This document shows, piece by piece, positions 36,986 to 49,674 of a stretch of DNA of 64,000 bases (the stretch's first letter is position 1; each line of letters opens with the position of its first letter). Origin of the DNA: Dioszegia crocea. Its lineage: Eukaryota; Basidiomycota; Tremellomycetes; Tremellales; Bulleribasidiaceae. A program made the position numbers and the translations under genes. The stretch spans positions 3,415,826 through 3,479,825 of the forward strand of contig BCKK01000001.1 of assembly GCA_001600615.1 (NCBI GenBank), read 5' to 3'. The notes below the pieces were generated by a model that made no database searches, was not told the DNA's origin, and saw only the letters and a list, made by a program, of their open reading frames with translations.

Positions 36986-37826
36986 TCTTGTGAAGGTCGA
37001 GTTTCCACGCCTGGAGGGTCAAGTACAGTATACGCGGATGGCCAGAGTGAGGATGGCGGGCTTCAGTTGAATGGCTTGACTTGTAGCTCCCAGATCACTG
37101 CTCATGAGCAAGTGGCAAGTGACCTCATCATCATGATCATCATGGCCTGCGAGTCTGAAGCCCGTGCGCACGTACAAGCCACTTCTGAAACGCCTATGTT
37201 TTGCTAGCTCGTTCGTCGTTCAGATCCACAAGGGCGGAGACTATGTCTGATATATCTAAAACCACTGTGGAGGCCATCTGAACTTGATCACAAAAGCTGC
37301 CCGGTTGACCAGTCATCGCGTCCATCGTCCGGAAGTCGCCACCGGTTGCGCTGATCATCCGATCGCATGGGTGTTCCGCCGCAATTACAATAAGGGCATA
37401 CCCGCCGCTGCTCCTATGCATGCTAGCCCTCGGAGAAGCCGAAGCCATGATGTGGAATGACGATGGGTACAAGGTTACAGGATGATGGGGAGGAGGAGTT
37501 GGTTGGGTGGCGGAGTGCCACATTGGGTTAATACCGGGAATCGCCGCCTGGCTGTGACGTCCGATCCCTTGATACGCTTGCTTGCCCCCTTAGAGCCATT
37601 CAACTCAACACCTACTGTAGTTATAGATACCCTCTCTATACTTCCTTGCAGTACACCCCGTAAGTCGCAGCGTCGAGCTGTAGCGGGAGAGAATACTGGA
37701 GCACCGGAGCTAAGCAGGATGCCTTGCAACGCATCTCCGCCGCTCGCTCAACTCATTCCACGTTCCTTTCGCCCGATCCATTCAGCTTGATTCTTCAGCT
37801 GATCCCACAGCTCTACCTCACTCAAA
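36986..37826. promoter_or_regulatory. Divergent intergenic region, ZNF511-like / VMA3
   Basis: About 840 bp between a minus-strand and a plus-strand start. CATCATCATGATCATCATGG lies near 37127. A minus-strand frame at 37194-37523 is open for 109 codons but is not recognisable and has no clear coding signature. Confidence 0.45.
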
Positions 37827-38767
37827 ATGTCCACCGTAGCCGACCTTTGCCCAGTGTACGCCCCATTCTTTGGGGCGATGGGATGCACCGCCGCCATTGT
37901 GTTCACATGTATCGGCGCCGCGTGAGTGTACATCCGGCCTATTCATCCGGTTTCATGCTGATTTCTATAGATACGGTACCGCCAAGTCAGGTGTTGGAAT
38001 CTCCGCAATGGCCGTGCTTAGGCCGGATCTGATGATGAAGTGTGTCGTGCCCGTTATCATGGCTGGTATTATCGCCATTGTAAGCCATATCAACTACACC
38101 TTGTTGCGATTTCAAGTTCTTTACAGTGACTGACAATACAGTACGGTTTGGTCGTTTCTGTGCTTATCGCTGGTGGTCGTAAGTCCTACATGATTTTTAA
38201 TCAGTGTGGCAAATACTGATGATGAAGTTGAATCGCCCATGCCTCTGTACACTGGTTTCATCCAGCTAGGTGCCGGACTATCAGTCGGTCTTGCCGGTCT
38301 TGCCGCTGGTTTCGCTATCGGCATCGTCGGTGACGCTGGTGTCCGTGGAACTGCTCAGCAGCCAAGGTTGTTCGTCGGTATGGTAAGTCGATGCGCACTA
38401 CGCAGCGGGCTTTCGGAGCAGTGAGGGATTTTTGGGAAATGGCGAGAGGGGTCACATCATGGGCAACAGGACTTTGCAGGAGAAACGTCGCGACCTCCAT
38501 GGATAGCCGCCGATTTCATCGCATAAATGGGCAGGGAATGCGTAGCGGATTGACGACGGATGTGGAGATGTTCATCTTGGATCTAAGGGTCATGCTGACT
38601 ATTTAGATTTTGATCCTGATTTTCGCCGAAGTGCTCGGTCTCTACGGTCTGATTGTCGCTTTGATCCTCAACACCAACGCCGCGACCTCATACACCGTAA
38701 GTCAGATCCTGCTTTTTGGGGCAATCGCAATTTTGACGCTGACATACAGTGCCCCGCCCCCAAGTAA
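37827..38767 (+). CDS. VMA3: V-type ATPase proteolipid subunit c
   Basis: Rotor-ring proteolipid of the vacuolar H+-ATPase, four TM helices, about 165 residues. The spliced sequence begins [20 protein letters not shown] and continues [33 protein letters not shown] and [20 protein letters not shown]. The essential proton-carrying glutamate is in [20 protein letters not shown]. It is close to yeast Vma3 throughout, including RPDLM and [18 protein letters not shown]. It ends TCPAPK with TAA 38765-38767. Five exons; the intron after LFVGM is about 225 bp, several times longer than its neighbours. Confidence 0.97.
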
Positions 38768-39423
38768 ACCTCTTCTATACCGACCCCCTCACCTTCTCTC
38801 GACCTTTCTAAGCATGTTGCCTCATTCTCAATCACTCTCCATATCCGCTGTTCTCGTTTGTCAACTAGCATTCGGTCGCGTTCGGATTTAGAACTGTAGC
38901 TGTATGATGGGTCTCGTTGGGAGATGCATGCTGCTTCAGAAGACCGAGAAGACCGAGCTCGGTTTGGATTGGTCTGTGACGAGGAAGTGTTCAGATCAAG
39001 CGATACTGTCCCACTGCCAGCAGTAAACGTATGAAGAGCCAGATTGTAGTAACACCGATTGCGCTGCTGTTGCGAGCCCAGGCCGACAGCGAAAACAAAT
39101 TAAAGATATTCCGAGTGCCTTTTGTTCTCCAAAGCTTGAGATTCGACCGAACATTTGACCTTTCGCATGCACATAATCATCACCCGAGGCTGCCTCCATC
39201 CTCCACTGCATTCAGCGCTGACTACTTCGGCACTGTCCCCAACGATTGTGTCGACCCAACATACACGAGGGCAAGAGTGCGGATAACTCGAATCCCCACC
39301 TCGGCCCACGTCAATCATCAGACATTACGATCCTTACACTTACCTGTGATCTCCCTGTGGGCACCAGCAGTCCCTGCGACAGCTCATCTTCCGCCGATTC
39401 TGTGCAAAAGATAGCCGTCGACG
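38768..39423. other. Intergenic between VMA3 and RCE1
   Basis: About 655 bp, both flanking genes on the plus strand. No gene recognised; it presumably contains the VMA3 3' UTR and the RCE1 promoter. Confidence 0.4.
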
Positions 39424-40755
39424 ATGGGGCCTCTTCATCCTTCGTTGTCCCTGCCGACACCGCTCGCTCTCCACCCCCTAACTGCATCCACCTCACACCT
39501 GCTGTCGTTTCTATTCACCTCAGGATACGTGGGCAGCATCTACATTTCGAATCATCTGCAGAACAGAGTGATAGCCAGGTCGAAAGGCAGCCAGGCAGTG
39601 GCCGCATCAAAAGGTGCGCTACATGCTGAGTTTGCGCTTGACGTCTAACTCATCTTTGCTGCAGCCCACCACGTCTTTACTGATTGCAGTAGGGCCAACA
39701 GATCTGCCTCTTCCTCCTATACCAGCGCCCACACCCACCGAGCTCAACCCCAATGATGCTTTCGAGCGAGACGACCCTGACAAGCCCAAGCCGGGCGAGC
39801 GGAATCATCCCGATACAATCCGGCGACGCATGAAGGCTGTGGGCATCGCGACTGGCCTGAGCATTGGCGGAGTTTGGTGGGTTGTCAAAGCTGTCGGAGG
39901 CTATGATGGAGTCCGAGCAGTAAGCCCCCTCTCATAGCTGGACACATGGGAACACGGAGGACATAGCTGATATTCAGGTCACACCCACCCTCACCCTTCT
40001 AGGTCTTACTGTTCCCGATTCCCTCCCCTCCGTCGCATCTCTACCACGTATAATCCTACCCTACATTCTCGCACCAACACTTCTTCTCGGCCCGCTGTAC
40101 GCCACATACCTCGATGGCGACCTGCCCTCTATCTCTTATTCTCGCCAAGACGGTCTTCGAGTTTCGTGGGATAGATTCGGGGCAAACGGAACGGGCGGCT
40201 GGGGGCTGGCAGAATGGAGAAACTACGTCGTGGTGAGTCTGACGCATTCCAAAGTCTCATCAGCCCGATCGCTAAGACTAATCTTCTCAGGGTCCCCTCA
40301 CGGAAGAACTCGTCTTTCGCTCCTGCCTCCTGTCCATTGCCCTCCTCTCTCAGACCCCAATGCGCACAATGGTCTTCGCAACGCCATTGTGGTTCGGTAT
40401 CGCACACGCCCATCACGCCTGGGAGACATATACCAAAGGTGGACGTACCGGTTCAGCAGCCATCCAAGCTGTTGCAGGCAGTGGTCAGTGCTTGGTGTCC
40501 TCCTCTTCGTTCTAAACTAACAATTTCGCAGTCTTCCAATTGACATACACTACCCTGTTTGGCTGGTTTGCGACCTACAGCTATCTCCGTACGGCATCCG
40601 TTCTCCCTGCCCTCGCATCGCACGTCTATTGTAATATCATGGGTATCTACCTGCCACACATGGCGGCCAAGCGGCATCCGGGAAAGAAGGGGGTGCTATG
40701 GAGTCTGTACGGGATCGGTATCGCTGGATTCATTTGGGGATTAAGGCATCTTTAG
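39424..40755 (+). CDS. RCE1: CAAX prenyl protease 2 (Rce1)
   Basis: ER-membrane intramembrane protease that removes the -AAX tripeptide from prenylated Ras, Rho and other CAAX proteins. The catalytic EExxxR motif is in GPLTEELVFRS, the second motif FxxxH is in LWFGIAHAHHAWE, and the third HxxxN is in SHVYCNIMGIYLP. Hydrophobic segments fit a multi-pass protein. Exon 1 (39424-39613) is joined to 39690 (VGPTDLPLPP...) in phase 1. Further introns lie before VTPTLTLLGL, GPLTEEL and VFQLTYTTLF. Roughly 345 residues, slightly longer than yeast Rce1. It would process the substrates of the RhoGAP-like protein encoded elsewhere here, but the two are not linked as a unit. Confidence 0.93.
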
Positions 40756-41365
40756 TTGTGGGGCATTTGCGGACAATTGAGGACGGGTGTACAAAGGCGG
40801 ATGGATGCAGGGCCGAAGCTACAAGCGGGGAAACAGGCAGGCGGCGCCGGGTAGTGGGAGTTGGAGGAATTTGCGGAGGTTGAGGCAGGGGGAAGAACAC
40901 GGGGGCCGAACAAGTCGGTGACTGTCGCACAGATAGGATTGGCGACGGCGGAGATGACGGTACGGGCGATCGATGGACGCGTTCAGCAAGCGGGTCAAAC
41001 CGAGCAGGGATCGTCTCCACAGCGGACAGAGTGGAGAGGGGACAGGCGCCAGGCCGTCCAACTGATCAAACCCCAGGCACAGCCAGCATGAAAACAGCAG
41101 GGTAGTAGAAGAAGACACCACGATTTCAAGCCAAGCCGCCATAGCTGGGGGTAAGCTTGATCGGGGTCTCCGTACAGTGTCGAGGAGGAGTAAAGAGATG
41201 TAAAGAAGGCATCGCAGTTTCTCAGGCGTAGCAGTAAAAGCGGAATGAAGCCGAAATGAAGCCATAGACCTCAAGCTCAGACTAACAGTATAACAGATAC
41301 ATCGAAACATATGAAAGGATGGTCGACAGATTCTTCTCAGATATTAATATTATGCTACAGACACT
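40756..41365. other. Intergenic between convergent RCE1 and Zn2Cys6 genes
   Basis: About 610 bp. Includes an AT-rich run ATATTAATATTATG near 41341 suited to a 3' end. No supported gene. Confidence 0.4.
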
Positions 41366-44031
41366 TCAAGCTCCCGCTCCAACCGGCTCCACCTTGACTG
41401 CTTCTTCCATCGCCGCCGGTGCAGGATGGTCCAAGATCGGCAAGGCTGTCTGAGACTCTGGCACCGTATCCAGAGCTGGATCCACACTTGCCCCTACATC
41501 CGCCCTCACGCCCCTGGGCCTCCTTCGCGTGCCTGCCGGCTTGTAAGACCCTGGAGTCTGACTTCCCGCCGGGTAATTCATACCTCTGAACGCCTGGCTC
41601 ATTTTCTCCTTCGTCTTCTTCCCCTGACCCCGCCGTTTCAGACGCGCATCGTAAGAGCACGATTCTTCGTCTTTGCGGTGACAGTTGTGACATCGCGGGC
41701 GGGCACCATCACATCTGCAAGATGCGTCAGCGGGAGGGCTCTTTCTACGAGGAAGTGTAGGAAGACTCACTTTAGTTTCTTCGCCCGGCATGTATGACAT
41801 GCAATGACGACTTTCCGCTCTTCTTCTTCCTCCTCTTCCTCTTCAACCTCATCTGACGCGCCCGCTTTCGGCTTCCGTTCGTGATCCTTCTCTGCTTCAG
41901 ATGAGACCCGTGGACGACGTCCCCTTTTTGCGACTTTCGCTCCAACCTCACCACTGGCCTTGGTCCTTCGCCGTTTTCGCTGTGGCTTAGGCAAGACAGC
42001 GGCCTCCGACTCATGCGCATCCTTTTCGAAGAGCGGAGATTCGACTGCGGACGGCTCGAAGAGCACTGACGAAGATCTGGATCGAGAAGGGGCAGTGGGT
42101 CGAAGGCTGGTCGACGGCCCGCCGAGAGAGCTCTCGCCATTGGACGCCAGACTGATCGTTGATACGGAAGGGATAGTGGATGTCCACGGCTGTTGCATTG
42201 TGGTCGGCATGCCAGGAAGAGGGTAGTGTGGGTAGGAAGCGGGATAAGGGATGGAGGAGTTTTGCGATTGTATTTGGAGTGACTGATGAATGTGTTGTTG
42301 ATACATCGCGTAATTTGGGAATTGGGGAAGCGAGGGGTTTTGTAGGGGGTAATGTTTGGGATGGTATTGGTCAGGAGGGATGGATCGGTATGAGGAGGGG
42401 TTGTTGGGTAGTGGGGCTGAAGCGGGGGCGAGGGCATCAGTCGAGAGGGGTAATTGACTCTGCTGCCAGTTTGGGAATGGTGCCTGCGAAGGTCGCACCT
42501 GGGGATCGGAGTGATGGGACACTAGCGGCACGGGGGGTGCTGGAGGCGCCACCCGAGAGGCATGGGACATACTGGCAGCACGGCTGGAGCCGGCTTGGGC
42601 TTGGTTGTTACTGAACGGGGCCGGCGCGTGAGATGGATCTCGGCGCTGCAGCGACGCCTGCTGCTGATATCCCCATTGCGCCTGTCCCTGATTCTGCGAG
42701 GGATGTGTAGGAGTATGAGCCGACACCCCATTGAAGCTCTGCCCCGGCATCATGCCAGGGATTTGCTGCATGTGTGAGCCATCGAGAGAGTAGTAAGGCA
42801 GCGTGAGGGGATTTGGGTGCAGATGCGACCCTTGCTGCTGCTGCTGCTGCTGCTGGGACTGGAATCCAAGCGATTGGGGGATGGCGGTGTTCGGTGAGGT
42901 GGCCCTGGAGGTGGTGTTGGAGTAAGGACCAACGCCCTGAGCAGACGGAGGGGGGATAGATGAGGGGAGCGGCATGTTGGGGTTTGCTTGGGAGGGGACT
43001 AGTTGATTTGGGGTGTTGGCGCCCGAGGTCGGGGCTGTAGAACCTAGCCAGATGCCTGGTGTTGAGCTATCGACATGATGAGCAGCGCCATCGCGTGGAT
43101 GGAGTGAATTGTAGCCCTTGTCCGACGCGTTTTTGGGAGGGGGATTTGTAGGATAGGATTGGCGCCCGTTGGGCATGGAGGCTTGTGGCGCGAAATTAGG
43201 TGGATCGGTGGGGGAGCCGAGCTTCGCCTGGAGCAGCTGGTCATACCGAGCTCCAGTGGGGATACTCCGCGAGGGAAAGTTTGAGCTTCCGAAGGTGTTA
43301 GCACATGATCTCGCCGGGACTTGTAGTTGAAAGGGTTGAGGATAGGACGGGAAGCCAAACGCAAGATTGCGAGGATCTAAACGAAAGGAGCAGATGACTC
43401 ACAACAATCTAAGATCTAGTGGCTCCGCATTCAAGGTCTGCATATCCCACGATGGCTGTGAAGTGCCTGCGGAGTACCCGACTGGATCTCTTGTCGGCAG
43501 GGCGGAATTTGGAGTTTGTAAATTGCCGTTGCCGTTGCCATTGCCGAAGAGTGGGATGTGGAAAGAGGGTGTCGCGCTCGATTGGGGGAAAGCTACTGAT
43601 GGCGGATAAGGGAAGTCGAGTGGGGAAGGCTGACTGGATATCCCCATCAATCCTACGCCATTCCATGAAGAGCCTGGCATAGTCCCACCCATGTTATTGA
43701 CATTCAAAGGCAAGTCAAGTTTGCCATCTCCGAATTTCGCCCAGCTGGTGTCTTCCCCAGTGATTGACTGCCCCGCACTCTGCGCCAATGTGGAAGTACC
43801 CCTCGAAGCACTCATCCCTATCCCTTCATCCACACAACCCCCTGTCCCCAACCCCGTGCCTGTTTCCATTCCCGAGCCAAATCCGGTCCCGAAACCGGCC
43901 TGCGCGACCGGTCGTCCAGCAAAGAAAGGGATGTCAAACAGCCATCCCCCGGCGGACAACTGGTCGGCCGTATCGTACAGGTTGTCGCTCTGGTCGATCA
44001 GATACGGTAACGAGTAATCGTGGGAGGACAT
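41366..44031 (-). CDS. Transcription factor with C-terminal Zn2Cys6 cluster
   Basis: Three exons. Exon 1 (44031-about 43399) is Gly/Ser-rich and begins MSSHDYSLPYLIDQSDNLYD. Its frame continues, probably after an intron of about 127 bp, into SNFPSRSIPTGARYDQLLQ with AKLGSPTDPPN, and then the long Pro/Ser/Gln/His-rich second exon with an eight-Gln run. The DNA-binding motif is near the C-terminus. An acidic run (EVEEEEEEEEERK) is followed by ACHTCRAKKLK|CDGARP and RCHNCHRKDEESCSYDARLK, the six-Cys binuclear zinc cluster split by an intron after the third basic residue. RRGQGKK follows. A C-terminal position is less usual than the N-terminal one of Gal4-type factors. Nuclear regulator; targets unknown. 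About 750-800 residues; the exon 1/2 junction is inferred. Confidence 0.85.
42835..42855. repeat. CTG trinucleotide repeat (poly-Gln in the Zn2Cys6 protein)
   Basis: Seven CTG units on the plus strand, read as CAG on the coding strand. With the adjacent CAA codon they encode eight glutamines. Confidence 0.9.
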
Positions 44032-44848
44032 GTCAAGCCATGGGGACGAGCCGGTCGTGGGTCCGATAAAAGCGGTAGAGGGATTAAGCTCGGACCTCGC
44101 GATGTAGATGGGAGGGCTAGGATTCCCGTCGCTTTGAGCTTGCGCTAGCTAGGGTATGGTCTGGACAGACACCGATGACTTCTCTCGAGCTGATGTTATA
44201 TGTCGAAAGTCTCGCAATTGAGCGCCGCCGTGTATGGTGCGACTTCCGATCTGCCTCGCCTTAATTAAGCGTCGACAACAAACTGTATTTCCTACTCGCG
44301 CCGTCCGCAGTCTCGAGTGATCTTCGCTTGTGATTCGCCAATGATATCTGGAGTGATGAAGTATTCTTGTCAGACCCAAGATGGATCTAATGCTTTGGAC
44401 CAGGTACCACTTAAGGTCAGGTCGCTGACAATTCTGGGGCGGTCCAGAATCAAGGTAACGAGATCTTCTCGGGCTTTTAGCGGTAATTACAGTAATCCCT
44501 CGCGTAAATCTCGGGTTTCGGGTGCCTTGGGTCTCGCCCTGTCACCTCCCGTTACGCGCGGTGGAAGATCTTCGGACTTAGAGTTACGATAAATTCTCCG
44601 CAGTGGCGCAAGAATCTATTCGGAGGCGGGAGCCGCTTGCGTCACGCCGCGGAGATTTTCGTTCGATTGTCGGAAGGCGGGTCCGACGGAGCTTCCGCAA
44701 GGTCGACATGGCTGCTTATATGGCTGCTTTCAAGCTGTAGGACAAGCAAGAAATGACTATACATTGAGTATGTTAAGATACTGACGTTAACGCGAAGGAT
44801 ATCAACAGATATATGTACAACAGAACCTCTCACTTCCCCACCGCAACT
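44032..44848. other. Intergenic, promoter of the Zn2Cys6 gene
   Basis: About 815 bp between two minus-strand genes. No coding frame supported. Several CG-rich and AATTAAG-type patches (around 44260) without a recognisable role. Confidence 0.4.
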
Positions 44849-47800
44849 TTAAACGTCTACCTGCTCCTCCTCGCCAGTGAACATGGCCGCCAGCCCATCC
44901 GCAGCATCGTCCTTCGCAGGAACGAAGACCTAGAATAGGATCAGCTTTGTAACAACCAGCTTTCATAAGATTGACGCACCTCGAATGCAGTCTTCTCTCC
45001 CTTCTTGCGCTGCTCAGCACCAGCTTCGCCAGCGGCCAGCCCAGCTTTCCAGCCAGCTTTACGCTCCATAGCTTCCTTAGATCGATCGAGTAGGATATCC
45101 AGATCTTTGTCACTGGAGATTGTCAGCCAGACACTAATCACGTCTCTTCAAACACTCACCTAATAATCTTATCGTCCTTCGTGACAACATCTACCTCCTC
45201 TCCTTCAAACTCCCTCAGGGCGCTTGCCATCTCCGCCATAGTCTGCGGCTTGGCCTTTGACCGACCTAAAAGCACCTTGCCATTCTCATCCACGACCTTC
45301 CCAAAGTTGCCTTGGCTAATGACAAGCGACTCGAGTTTCCTTTTATTGCCGGCTTTTTGCAGAATCTTGGTTTCGATAGTGTGCGCAGAGACGAGGCGGA
45401 AGATGAGAACGGGCCTAGTTTGACCGATTCGGTGCGCTCGGTCCTGGGCTTGGAGATCCATTTGAGGGTTCCAATCTTGGTCGAAGAAGATCACCGTACT
45501 GGGGTTGTCAGCAAGTGTCAAGGCGGAAATGGGATGACTTACTCGGCTTCAACGAGGTTGATACCCAGACCACCGGCACGTGTACTGAGCAAGAACAATT
45601 TGGTGGCATCTGGACCAGTCCCGCCATTGTTGAAAGTCTCCATTTGCTCTCGTCGGGAAGGCTGACTGGTCGAACCATCGATCCGGCAAATGCTTAGCTT
45701 CTTGTACATGGTCGCCCAGTCTTCCTGATGGGATCAGCGACGGTCTCCTTGGTGATCAAAAGACTCACAATGACATCTAACATGGTTGTGAACTGCGAGA
45801 AGATCAAGACCTTGTGGCCGCGTTCCAGCAGAGCATCGAGTAATCGATTAAGCAAAAGCATCTTGCCGCTAGCATTGACAAGATCTTGGTTGATGACGGG
45901 TTCTCCAGTCTTTTCGTCCGTTGGCCAGTCGAACAAGAAGGGGTGGGATGAGATCTTTCGGAGCTGCATGACGAGGTTTTGGAGGTGCATGTTGTTGACA
46001 GATTTGGCTGTGAAGGTCAGCTTAACCCAAACCCAGAAACATGGCACTTACTAGCTTGCTTGAGCGCATACTCTTGCCCGACTTGCGCCGCACTCCGCTC
46101 ATCCACCCCATTGGGCTCATTCACCACACCATTCTCCAGATCGTCAATGTACTTGCTGTCGTTCTCCTCAATCCTGTAGTTCACCTTCCCCTTTCTCCGC
46201 TTACTTCGGCCATGCACATCAACCTCCAGCTCCATCACCTTCTCATTCTCCTCCTGCCCGTTACCCGACTTCTTGTCCACCAAGAACTGACGGATCTGGC
46301 GAGATACAATAGCCTGGTAAATGTCCTTTTGCTGCTGAGTCAAGGGCGCATAGAGCAGATATTCCTTCTTAGGCGGCAGATCCTTCTCAACGTCGACCTT
46401 TAATCGTCGAAGCAGGAAGGGTTTCAGGATGGCGTGGAGGGATGTGACGACGGAGGACTTGTTTAGAAGGTTGGCAGTAGCGTTCTCCGTACTTGACATT
46501 TCGTCAAAGTTGAACCATTGTTGGAAAGAGTCGAGATCGTCAAAGATGTCGGGAAGGATGAAGTTGAGCAGGGACCAAAGCTCAGCGAGATTGTTCTGGT
46601 CTGTTCAGCTGATGCTTTGTAGCTCGACCAGAGATGACTTACGTGAAGAGGGGTGCCGGTCAGAATCATTCGGTTGGCAGACGTATAGGTTTTTAACTCC
46701 CGAATGAGTCTAATTGATCAGCTCTACTCATCTGCTGTCTCTGACGCAGCGAACGTTGCTCACTTGCAGTCAAAGTTCTTCAATCGATGACCCTCATCAA
46801 CGACAATGAATTTCCACATGAAGTTGCTCAACCACTTCTGGTCCTTCATACAGATTTCGTATGTCGTGACGACGACAGGAAAGGTCGAGGTGCTGTTCCC
46901 AGATTTACCGACGGGGGCACTCTTCCTCCCGCCCTTCTTTTTGGTGCCAATGTCATTCGAGGATGGAGGTTGGAGACGGGTGGCGCGGAGTTCAGCACGA
47001 TATTCGGGTGTGCCGTGATACATGATAACCTGGAAGTCAGCTTGGCCGTGGATGCGACAATGGCAGAGCTGACCGGGATGGAGGGACAGAACTTCTCAAA
47101 TTCCATGATCCAGTTGTTGAGCACTGACAATGGGCAGACAATGAGGAACGGGCCCCAAGTACCCTTTGAGCGGAGATGGGCGAGGAAAGCGATAGTTTGC
47201 AATGTCTGGGACATCAGCTGCGTCGAAGGAGGGCCATATTGCCAGACTCACTTTACCCAGACCCATCTCATCTGCCAAGATGCCGTTCAGCCCGTTCTCA
47301 TACAGGCTGATCATCCACTGCACACCAGCCAACTGATAGTCTCGTAGGGTTGCGCCAGTGATAAGCTCCGGCTGAGCGAACGAGTACTGCTTTCCCTCTT
47401 CTTCTTCCGCCCCTCCAGCTGCGTCCGTCTTGGCCTCGGGCTGAGCATCTCCATTGACCTCGGGCTCAAGCTTGGCCTGAACGTCAGCCAACATAATAAT
47501 CTCCTATTGGGAGCCATGCTCACCTCTGCCTCGTCCACTTTGGCCCTCTTGTCGGCAGCTCCCACAGTGCCCCTTCTCTTTCGCTTCCCAGCCACTGCAG
47601 TCTCTTCCTCTTCCGGTTCAGCAGCGCCAGCCTTCTCCCTCAACCCTGCTCGTGATCCAGTCAACGCCCCCTTCTTCTCTTTATTTGCCTTCCGCACCTC
47701 AGCCCTCTGTTCCGCCTTCTGCTTGTCAATCTGCTGTCGTGCCATACGATCGCCAATGATCTTGGCATAGATTGTTGACTTGTCCAACAAGAAGTTGAGC

Positions 47801-48330
47801 CGGGAAGCGCGTGCATCGAGCTGGTGGTTTGGATCGTGGGTGTCGTGGAGCATCATGATTGATGGATGATGTGCGGTGTAGAGAGGATGCGCGGGAGGGG
47901 TGGAGTGAGGACAAAGGAAGAAATGCGTCAGCTGGAAATCAAGTGTGGCTGACGATATGCTAAATCCAGGATCGAAGTTCGAAGTGTTTGGGAAGGGTTC
48001 CTGCGCTTATACCGAAGCAGTAAACAACGCAAAGGCACCTCGTTCAACCAGATACACGCCTTACATTCCCCGACACACATCCTCGCACCCATCCTTTGGC
48101 CTTGGGATATCCGCTTGCAGAGTGAAATGGCGACTCACCACTTCTGGCTCTTTAACATCGGCTACCTGTACAGGCTCCGGTCGGCCATCCTCTACTACTT
48201 GAGCCTTGTCATCATTGTTGGCAGAGACAGGCGAGGCAGGCATGGTCGTTGCGGCTGATGTGGAGGCATTGGTGAGTCTCGGCGTTGAGAGACCCTCGGA
48301 TGTGACTGGTGATTGCGCGACAGCGGACAT
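44849..48330 (-). CDS. SNF2-family ATPase, Lsh/HELLS/Irc5 type
   Basis: DNA translocase that remodels chromatin; by family it supports DNA methylation, cohesin loading or repair. Motifs in order are [19 protein letters not shown], Walker [16 protein letters not shown], motif Ia [25 protein letters not shown], Walker [15 protein letters not shown], motif [35 protein letters not shown], then helicase [72 protein letters not shown] instead of DEAH and the overall order favour Lsh/Irc5 over ISWI or Chd1; no SANT/SLIDE or chromodomain is seen. A Lys/Arg-rich coiled-coil-like region precedes the ATPase. About 12 exons, near 900 residues. Start 48330 ([13 protein letters not shown]) is followed by an intron of about 195 bp. 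C-terminus ends GEEEQVDV. Confidence 0.92.
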
Positions 48331-48680
48331 TGAGTCCTTTCGAATGATTCTTGATAGGCGTAGGGTTCTCTCTGATCTGTACAGATGTTTTATAGATGGA
48401 TTGATGTAGATGTATGACTGTCAACAGAACGCGTCCGATCTCTGCAACTTTTTGCTTTGACAAAGGAAGCCAAATACGCGTTTCAGGTACAGCCAAGTGG
48501 GTGGCAAATCACGTGGCAAGTATCACGTAAGCGGAACCCTCACCCCTCGGGCAGATTGAAACGCCGCCAAACTCCGGGCAGTGTGGCACTTGTTGATTGA
48601 CGAAATTCGCACTGGTCGATTTTTGAGCCTATTCCAGTAGATACATCTATACCCTCCCAACTCGACAAAATCAACCTACG
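48331..48680. promoter_or_regulatory. Divergent promoter, SNF2 ATPase / RPL23
   Basis: 350 bp between the SNF2 start (minus) and the ribosomal gene start (plus). No specific ribosomal-gene element recognised with confidence. Confidence 0.45.
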
Positions 48681-49674
48681 ATGCCGTCCCTAAAGTGTAA
48701 GTTACCAGCTACTCGACACGACACGCATACACGCTGGGAGAATTATGTCAGGCGATGCAGGGAAATGGAAGGGGAAGCGTGGGATTGGGATTAGGGAGCC
48801 CGGATGGGTGTAGCTGGGGCGTGTGATGGCTTCGGGGGAAACCTTCACCGTCTCTGCACGTCTAGAGGCGAGATCAGGGCTGGGCCATTCAAGCGGGAGA
48901 CCATAGGCGCGAAGAGGAGAGAGGGATAGATCATGGAGGGGTTACACTGCCCGACTAAAGGAGTTATGCTGACTTTTCTTCAGCCGCCGCCGCCGGTACC
49001 AAGTTCAGGATGACCCTCGCTCTCCCCGTCGGAGCCGTCATGAACTGCGCCGACAACTCAGGAGCTAAGAGTGAGTCTTGGCAGATCAAGTTATCAGGGC
49101 GAAGTGCTGCTGGAATTGGGATGGATGGCTTGGAGGGAGTGCCTACCGAGCGGGGAGAGTTCTGGAAGCTGGGAAGATTTGACTGTCGGTCTCGAGAGGG
49201 ACGCAGCTGCAGGAGGAATGGAGGAAATCGCACTGTCAATTTCGCAGAAGCTAATCTTTCAGACCTGTATGTTATCTCCGTCGTCGGCTTCGGTGCCCGA
49301 TTGAACAGACTGCCCGCCGCCGCCGCCGGTGACATGGTCATGGCTTCCGTGAAGAAGGGAAAGCCCGAGTTGAGGAAGAAGGGTGAGTCCACCTCGGATT
49401 TATATTACATTTTATACTGACCCATCAGTCATGCCCGCTGTTGTCTGCCGTCAACGCAAGGCTTGGCGAAGGCGAGATGGTGTCTTCCTCTACTTTGAGG
49501 ACAACGCCGGTGTCATTGTCAACAACAAGGGAGAGATGAAGGGATCTGCCATCAACGGACCGTGAGTGGATCAGAAATAAATCGTGGCTTGGACAATGCT
49601 GATTTTCCAGAGTCGCAAAGGAGTGCGCCGACCTGTGGCCACGTATCGCCTCGAACGCCGGTACCGTCGTCTAG
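48681..49674 (+). CDS. RPL23: 60S ribosomal protein L23 (uL14)
   Basis: Cytosolic large-subunit protein at the subunit interface. The spliced protein is 139 residues, matching the usual 137-140. It begins [20 protein letters not shown], then [60 protein letters not shown] and [20 protein letters not shown], ending IASNAGTVV. Five exons. The first is 16 nt (48681-48696) and is followed by a 287-bp intron (48697-48983); the second intron is about 190 bp. Long early introns are common in fungal ribosomal genes. Confidence 0.97.

Noticed and set aside
37194..37523. Minus-strand 109-codon frame between ZNF511-like and VMA3 genes
   Set aside because: No signal, domain or family resemblance and no clear splice partners. 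It sits in a divergent promoter region, so it is more likely chance.
44841..44855. AACTTTAAA-like WOPR binding motif
   Set aside because: It overlaps the stop codon of the SNF2 gene and is a single short match, so it carries no weight as a regulatory site.
48697..48983. Possible snoRNA in RPL23 intron 1 (a TGATGG close to a C box)
   Set aside because: No matching C/D box pair with proper spacing and terminal stem could be seen, and the TGATGG differs from the consensus.
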